Shown: positions 60,005 to 64,000 of the stretch, piece by piece
Numbering within the stretch: the stretch's first letter is position 1
Layout of the letters: the number at the start of each line of letters is the position of its first letter
Assembly (NCBI GenBank): GCA_965222505.1
Contig: OZ244956.1
Coordinates: forward strand, 4,898,001-4,962,000
Direction: 5' to 3'
Length of the DNA: 64,000 nucleotides
Source: G965222505 sp965222505
GTDB taxonomy: Bacteria; Bacteroidota; Rhodothermia; Rhodothermales; DATKEJ01
Made by a program: the position numbers and the translations under genes
Notes under the pieces: generated by a model
Told to the model about the DNA's origin: nothing
Database searches by the model: none
Seen by the model: the letters and a program-made list of their open reading frames with translations, nothing else

Positions 60005-63000
60005 ATGTATCGAACCGATACAGGTGTGCGTGTGGTCTATACCCGTACGTCCCCCCCATACCGTCACGTTGGACTTTTCGTTCTGACTTTCTTGTTTTCC
60101 CTGGCGCTTTTCGTCCCTGACGTACACGCACAGGCCATTCTGAACGACCATTTCGGCGTTTACCCAACGCTTCAAGCCGCAGATGATCCCAATGCCGGGT
60201 ACCAGAATGACCCCGGCGGGCGGGCGCTCGAATGGTCATCCCTCGTCCCAACGCTCAATACCCAGACCACCGAATGGGTGGAATCCGATTGGTTCGGCCG
60301 GTGGAATACAAACTTTCTGGGAACGGACATCGATCACCCCCCCGCAGATGGGGTAGACAATGACGGGTTTCCGGCCGGTGGAGAGCCTTACGATATAGAG
60401 GCCATGTACTTTGATAACGACGCCGATAGCTTTTACGTCGCCATTATCACCTCCACCCCGCATACCTATACAGAAGGGTCGGTCACAGATGTCGGCGTCT
60501 GGGACCCACGGGCTACCAATGACAGTGCAATCGTCCGTACCGGCGACCTTTCAATAAACCTCTTTCAAGGGGCGGGCACTGTCGAACGAAACGGGAGTGT
60601 CTGGCACTACGACTATGGTATTGACGTTACCCACGAAAACCGGGATGATCTGATCCCCGTACCCTATGCCGCCCTCGCCAGGACCTACCCCTCCATGCGA
60701 GACCTAAACCTGGGGAATGAACTGTACAAAACCTCAAGTTGGGCCGGCGGGAGCAACCAGACCGCGCCAGCCGGAGATTGGTACACCAGCGCAGTCGGAC
60801 TCAATGCCGTTGGCTATTGGGAACAGACCAACTTCGACCCCCAGAGCGCATCGTTTACCGGCACGCTGGTCGGGACGACCACACGCGTAAACTATTACGA
60901 ACTCGACTTCGGGGGCGTGCAAGAAAATGACTATGCCACATACGTCTATGAATTTGCTATCCCCCGCATCCTGTTCGGTGCAGACAACCCGAGCGATGGG
61001 GAATCCATCGGCTTCCGGTTCTTGCCCGGTTGCCGGAATGACGGCAACCAGACAGACCGCAACATTTACCTGATCGGCACGGTAGGGACCACCGACTATG
61101 GGGATGCACCCGATATCTATGGCACCCTCGCTGGAAGTGGCGGCCCGGCCCACGAAATCTCGCACGACCTCTATCTCGGCACCGTCCGTGCAGACGCTGA
61201 TGATGGCACCATCGCAGCCGTCAATAATGATCCGGCCACAGGAGACGATTCGGATAACGATGGCGACGACGAAGATGGCAAACCCGTCATTGACGTCACA
61301 CCCGCCACCACGGCACTGACGATGGCCGTCACGGCAACGAACAACAACGCATCAAGTGACGCCACGCTCAACTGCTGGATTGACTTCAATGACAACGGCA
61401 GTTTCGGCGATGCCGGGGAAGCTGCTTCTGCCACGGCCACCGTTCCGGCCAACAGCGGAACGGCCACCTACAACATGAACTTTAGTCCAACGGCTATAGC
61501 AGCAGTAGGAAACGTGAGTTATTACCGCTGCCGGATCGCCTATAACGCAGGTGAAGTCGCCAGCCCGACTGGCGCAGCCAACTCAGGTGAAGTCGAAGAC
61601 TGCGAATTTACCATCAATGGCTTTGACTACGGCGATGCCCCGGATGCCTATGGCACCCTGGCTGCAAGCAACGGCCCGGTCCACGTCACGACTTCGGACC
61701 TCTACCTAGGTACCGTAGCCGCCGACCCCGATGACGGCACCGTCGCAGCCGCTGACAATGATCCGGCCACCGGTGATGACACGGACGGCAATGACGATGA
61801 AGACGGTAAACCCGCCATTACGGTCACCCCATTGACCACGTCCTTGACGATGGCCGTTACCGCGACCAACAACAGGGCATCCGATGCGGCCACGCTAAAT
61901 TGCTGGATCGACTTCAACGACAACGGAAGTTTTGGTGACGCTGGTGAAGCGGCTACCGCGACGGCTACCGTACCGGCCAACAGCGGCACGGCCACTTACA
62001 ACATGAGCTTCAGCCCCTCGTCCATAGCGGCGGCAGGCAGCATAAGCTACTACCGCTGTCGGATTGCCTTCGTAGCCAGTGAAGTGGCAAACCCCAGTGG
62101 CAACCAGGCCAACTCGGGTGAGGTCGAAGACTGTGAGTTCACCATCAACAATGTGGATTACGGCGATGCGCCGAACCTCTACGGCACACTGGCCTCCAGC
62201 AATGGCGCTGCCCACGTGCTCTCGGCTGATCTGTACCTGGGTACTGAGGCTGCCGATGCCGACGCCGGCACCGTAGCGGCAACCAGTAACAGTCCAGCCA
62301 CTGGAGACGACACGGACGGCAATGACGATGAAGACGGTAAACCCGCCATTACGGTTACCACCTCAACCACGTCCTTGACAATGCCCGTCACGGCAACGAA
62401 CAACAACGCCTCGAACGCAGCCGCCCTCAAATGCTGGATCGACTTCAATGATGATGGCGATTTTGCTGACGCAGGGGAAGCCTCCTCGGTCATGACCGTG
62501 CCCGCCAGCAGCGGTACGGCCAGCTACAACATGAGCTTCAGCCCTGCAACCGTGGCGGAAGCAGGTGCCGTGAGCTACTACCGTTGCCGGATTGCCTTCA
62601 ATGCCGCTGAAGTGGCAAACCCGACCGGCAATACGGCCAATTCCGGGGAAGTCGAAGATTGCGAGTTCACCATCAATGGCGTGGACTACGGCGATGCGCC
62701 TGACCTGTATGGCACCCTCGCCGCAAGCAGTGGCGCGGCCCACATTCTCTCGTCTGACCTCTACATCGGTTCCGTAGCGGCAGACGATGATGACGGCACC
62801 GTGGCCGCGACGGACAACGACCCGGCCAACGGAGACGACACCGATGCCGACGGCGACGACGAAGAAGGCAAACCCGCCATTATCGTCCTGCCGACAACCA
62901 CATCGCTGACGATGGCCGTCACAGCAACCAACAACAACGCTTCAAACGAGGCTACGTTGAACTGCTGGATCGACTTCAACGACAACGGCAATTTTGGTGA

Positions 63001-64000
63001 CGTCGGTGAAGCCGCCTCAGCTACGGCCACGGTACCGGCCAACAGCGGCACGGCTACCTACAGCATGAGCTTCAGTCCAGCGGCTGTTGCAAGTGCAGGC
63101 AGCATAAGCTACTACCGCTGCCGGATTGCGTTTGAAGCCAGTGAGGTCGCCAACCCGAGTGGAAATATGGCCAATTCGGGTGAAGTCGAAGACTGTGAGT
63201 TCACAGTGGGCGTGGTCGATTACGGTGATGCACCGGACAGCTATGCCACGGACAGTTCAGATGATGCCGGTGATCCGGGCATCGGCCCGAGCCACGTCTT
63301 GACCACCGACCTCTACATGGGGGCCTGTGTCGATGACGAGGCCGACGGGGTCCCGGCTGCCAGTGCAGGGGATCCTGCCAACGGTGATGACACCGCAAAC
63401 CCAGCCGGTACGACCAACGGAACCTGTGCATCGCCTGGTGCCGATGAAGATGGTCTGGCGAACAAGCCGGCTATCGATGTTGGGGATACCTCTGTAGGTT
63501 TGTCGGTGACCGTGTTCAACAACGTCTCCGGCACAGATGCTTACCTGGTCTGCTGGATTGACTTCGACCTGAACGGGACGTTCGATGCCGACGAACGCGC
63601 AGAATCAAGTGCCATTTCACCGAATGCCAGTGCACAGACTGTGGCCCTGACCTTCGACGTTACGGCAAATCCCCCGGCTGCCCCGGGCCAGAGCTACATG
63701 CGCTGCCGCCTCGCGCAGCAGTTGGGTGAGCTTGCCAACCCGTTTGGTGTGGCCTATAGTGGGGAAGTGGAAGATTGCGAAGTCGCCATCGGTTATGACT
63801 GGGGTGACGCGCCCGACAGCTACAATACCACACTAACCGGTGGTGGCCCACGCCACACGCTGACGCCAGCCCTGTTACTCGGAAGTGTGGTCGATGCCGA
63901 TGGCGACGGCCAACATGGTACGGATGCAGATGGTGATGATGGCGATAGTGGTGTAGATGACGAAGACGGCATCCCAACGCTGCCAATCATCGAAGTCTTT
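60005..64000 (+). CDS. giant GEVED-repeat surface protein (3' end beyond window)
   Basis: An uninterrupted frame of 1332 codons starts at the ATG after AGGAGG and leaves the window. The signal peptide is VGLFVLTFLFSLALFVPDVH-AQ. Residues about 45-360 form a unique beta-rich head (DPNAGYQNDPGGRALEWSSL, AMYFDNDADSFYVAIITSTP). Five GEVED units follow, each opening DYGDAP and closing GEVEDCEFTI or a close variant, starting at 61094, 61625, 62156, 62684 and 63218; a sixth starts at 63797. Each has an acidic DxDxDG-like run (likely calcium sites) and a CWIDFNDNG strand. A T9SS tail is expected beyond the window. Likely a surface stalk or adhesin (inference). Confidence 0.85.
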   Translation, partial: MYRTDTGVRVVYTRTSPPYRHVGLFVLTFLFSLALFVPDVHAQAILNDHFGVYPTLQAADDPNAGYQNDPGGRALEWSSLVPTLNTQTTEWVESDWFGRWNTNFLGTDIDHPPADGVDNDGFPAGGEPYDIEAMYFDNDADSFYVAIITSTPHTYTEGSVTDVGVWDPRATNDSAIVRTGDLSINLFQGAGTVERNGSVWHYDYGIDVTHENRDDLIPVPYAALARTYPSMRDLNLGNELYKTSSWAGGSNQTAPAGDWYTSAVGLNAVGYWEQTNFDPQSASFTGTLVGTTTRVNYYELDFGGVQENDYATYVYEFAIPRILFGADNPSDGESIGFRFLPGCRNDGNQTDRNIYLIGTVGTTDYGDAPDIYGTLAGSGGPAHEISHDLYLGTVRADADDGTIAAVNNDPATGDDSDNDGDDEDGKPVIDVTPATTALTMAVTATNNNASSDATLNCWIDFNDNGSFGDAGEAASATATVPANSGTATYNMNFSPTAIAAVGNVSYYRCRIAYNAGEVASPTGAANSGEVEDCEFTINGFDYGDAPDAYGTLAASNGPVHVTTSDLYLGTVAADPDDGTVAAADNDPATGDDTDGNDDEDGKPAITVTPLTTSLTMAVTATNNRASDAATLNCWIDFNDNGSFGDAGEAATATATVPANSGTATYNMSFSPSSIAAAGSISYYRCRIAFVASEVANPSGNQANSGEVEDCEFTINNVDYGDAPNLYGTLASSNGAAHVLSADLYLGTEAADADAGTVAATSNSPATGDDTDGNDDEDGKPAITVTTSTTSLTMPVTATNNNASNAAALKCWIDFNDDGDFADAGEASSVMTVPASSGTASYNMSFSPATVAEAGAVSYYRCRIAFNAAEVANPTGNTANSGEVEDCEFTINGVDYGDAPDLYGTLAASSGAAHILSSDLYIGSVAADDDDGTVAATDNDPANGDDTDADGDDEEGKPAIIVLPTTTSLTMAVTATNNNASNEATLNCWIDFNDNGNFGDVGEAASATATVPANSGTATYSMSFSPAAVASAGSISYYRCRIAFEASEVANPSGNMANSGEVEDCEFTVGVVDYGDAPDSYATDSSDDAGDPGIGPSHVLTTDLYMGACVDDEADGVPAASAGDPANGDDTANPAGTTNGTCASPGADEDGLANKPAIDVGDTSVGLSVTVFNNVSGTDAYLVCWIDFDLNGTFDADERAESSAISPNASAQTVALTFDVTANPPAAPGQSYMRCRLAQQLGELANPFGVAYSGEVEDCEVAIGYDWGDAPDSYNTTLTGGGPRHTLTPALLLGSVVDADGDGQHGTDADGDDGDSGVDDEDGIPTLPIIEVF
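61094..63796 (+). repeat. five tandem GEVED repeat units
   Basis: Unit lengths are 531, 531, 528, 534 and 579 bp, all multiples of three. Units 2 and 3 share a long identical DNA stretch around GACGATGAAGACGGTAAACC (61793 and 62326), while unit 5 has diverged with an insertion. Recent duplication or gene conversion is likely. Confidence 0.9.

Noticed and set aside
61094..63796. Minus-strand frames of about 95-130 codons opposite the GEVED repeats
   Set aside because: They recur once per repeat with the same Ala/Ser/Val-rich text and are shadows of the coding repeats.

Overview
The window looks like a chromosomal segment of a Bacteroidota-type bacterium, most likely a Rhodothermia/Rhodothermales-like lineage (inference). 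The reasons are five recognisable type IX secretion (T9SS) C-terminal sorting signals of the YPNPFNP type, a heterodimer-like CrtYcd lycopene cyclase, a Bacteroidota-style LptD, YfhO, few Shine-Dalgarno sequences, and a moderately GC-rich core. No rRNA is present; two tRNAs are (Arg-CCG and Asp-GTC, both on the minus strand).

Region 1 (1-7.6 kb) is a mobile, more AT-rich segment. It has a mobC-relaxase pair with a plausible oriT, a SnoaL-like gene, a small beta-flower-type protein overlapping a methyltransferase, an IS256-family element and a complete IS21-family element. The two insertion sequences truncate the methyltransferase. The segment stops just before tRNA-Arg and its terminator.

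Region 2 (7.8-11.5 kb) is housekeeping: a DUF512 radical SAM protein, a CPBP protease, a DUF2007 protein and CdsA. Region 3 (11.5-18.5 kb) is accessory and decayed: a lipoprotein arylsulfatase, two glycosyltransferases and a cluster of gene fragments (PQQ-sugar dehydrogenase, SDR, T9SS tail, aldo/keto reductase), ending at tRNA-Asp.

Region 4 (18.5-36.5 kb) holds a large Asp-box secreted protein, a predicted phytol kinase-DUF92 fusion, a dicarboxylate symporter, a TPR protein, a BlaI/M56 regulatory pair with a very clear operator-promoter, a GT2, a DMT exporter, a lycopene cyclase carrying a pentapeptide repeat expansion, thrB-thrC and a PP2C phosphatase. Region 5 (36.5-42.7 kb) is core: eno, a divIC/ftsB-like gene, a ROK kinase, lptD and a BON-domain gene.

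Region 6 (43-60 kb) mixes envelope and metabolic genes: GNAT, T9SS proteins, a two-part methyltransferase with a small YLDPGTGS membrane protein, a dynamin-like GTPase, PlsC, a CmcI-like protein, GatC, YfhO, MoaB, an EEP-family lipoprotein, a sorbosone-dehydrogenase-like protein, an MBL-fold protein and an AraC regulator. From 60 kb to the end runs one open reading frame for a giant GEVED-repeat surface protein that leaves the window.

The most unusual signal is not a gene. Intergenic gaps throughout the core carry short tandem arrays with a strict 7-bp period (units such as GTTCTAC, AATCACC, GCACCCC, GCACGTT), often as facing inverted arms right at gene ends and starts. A separate 68-bp REPIN-like repeat occurs three times.
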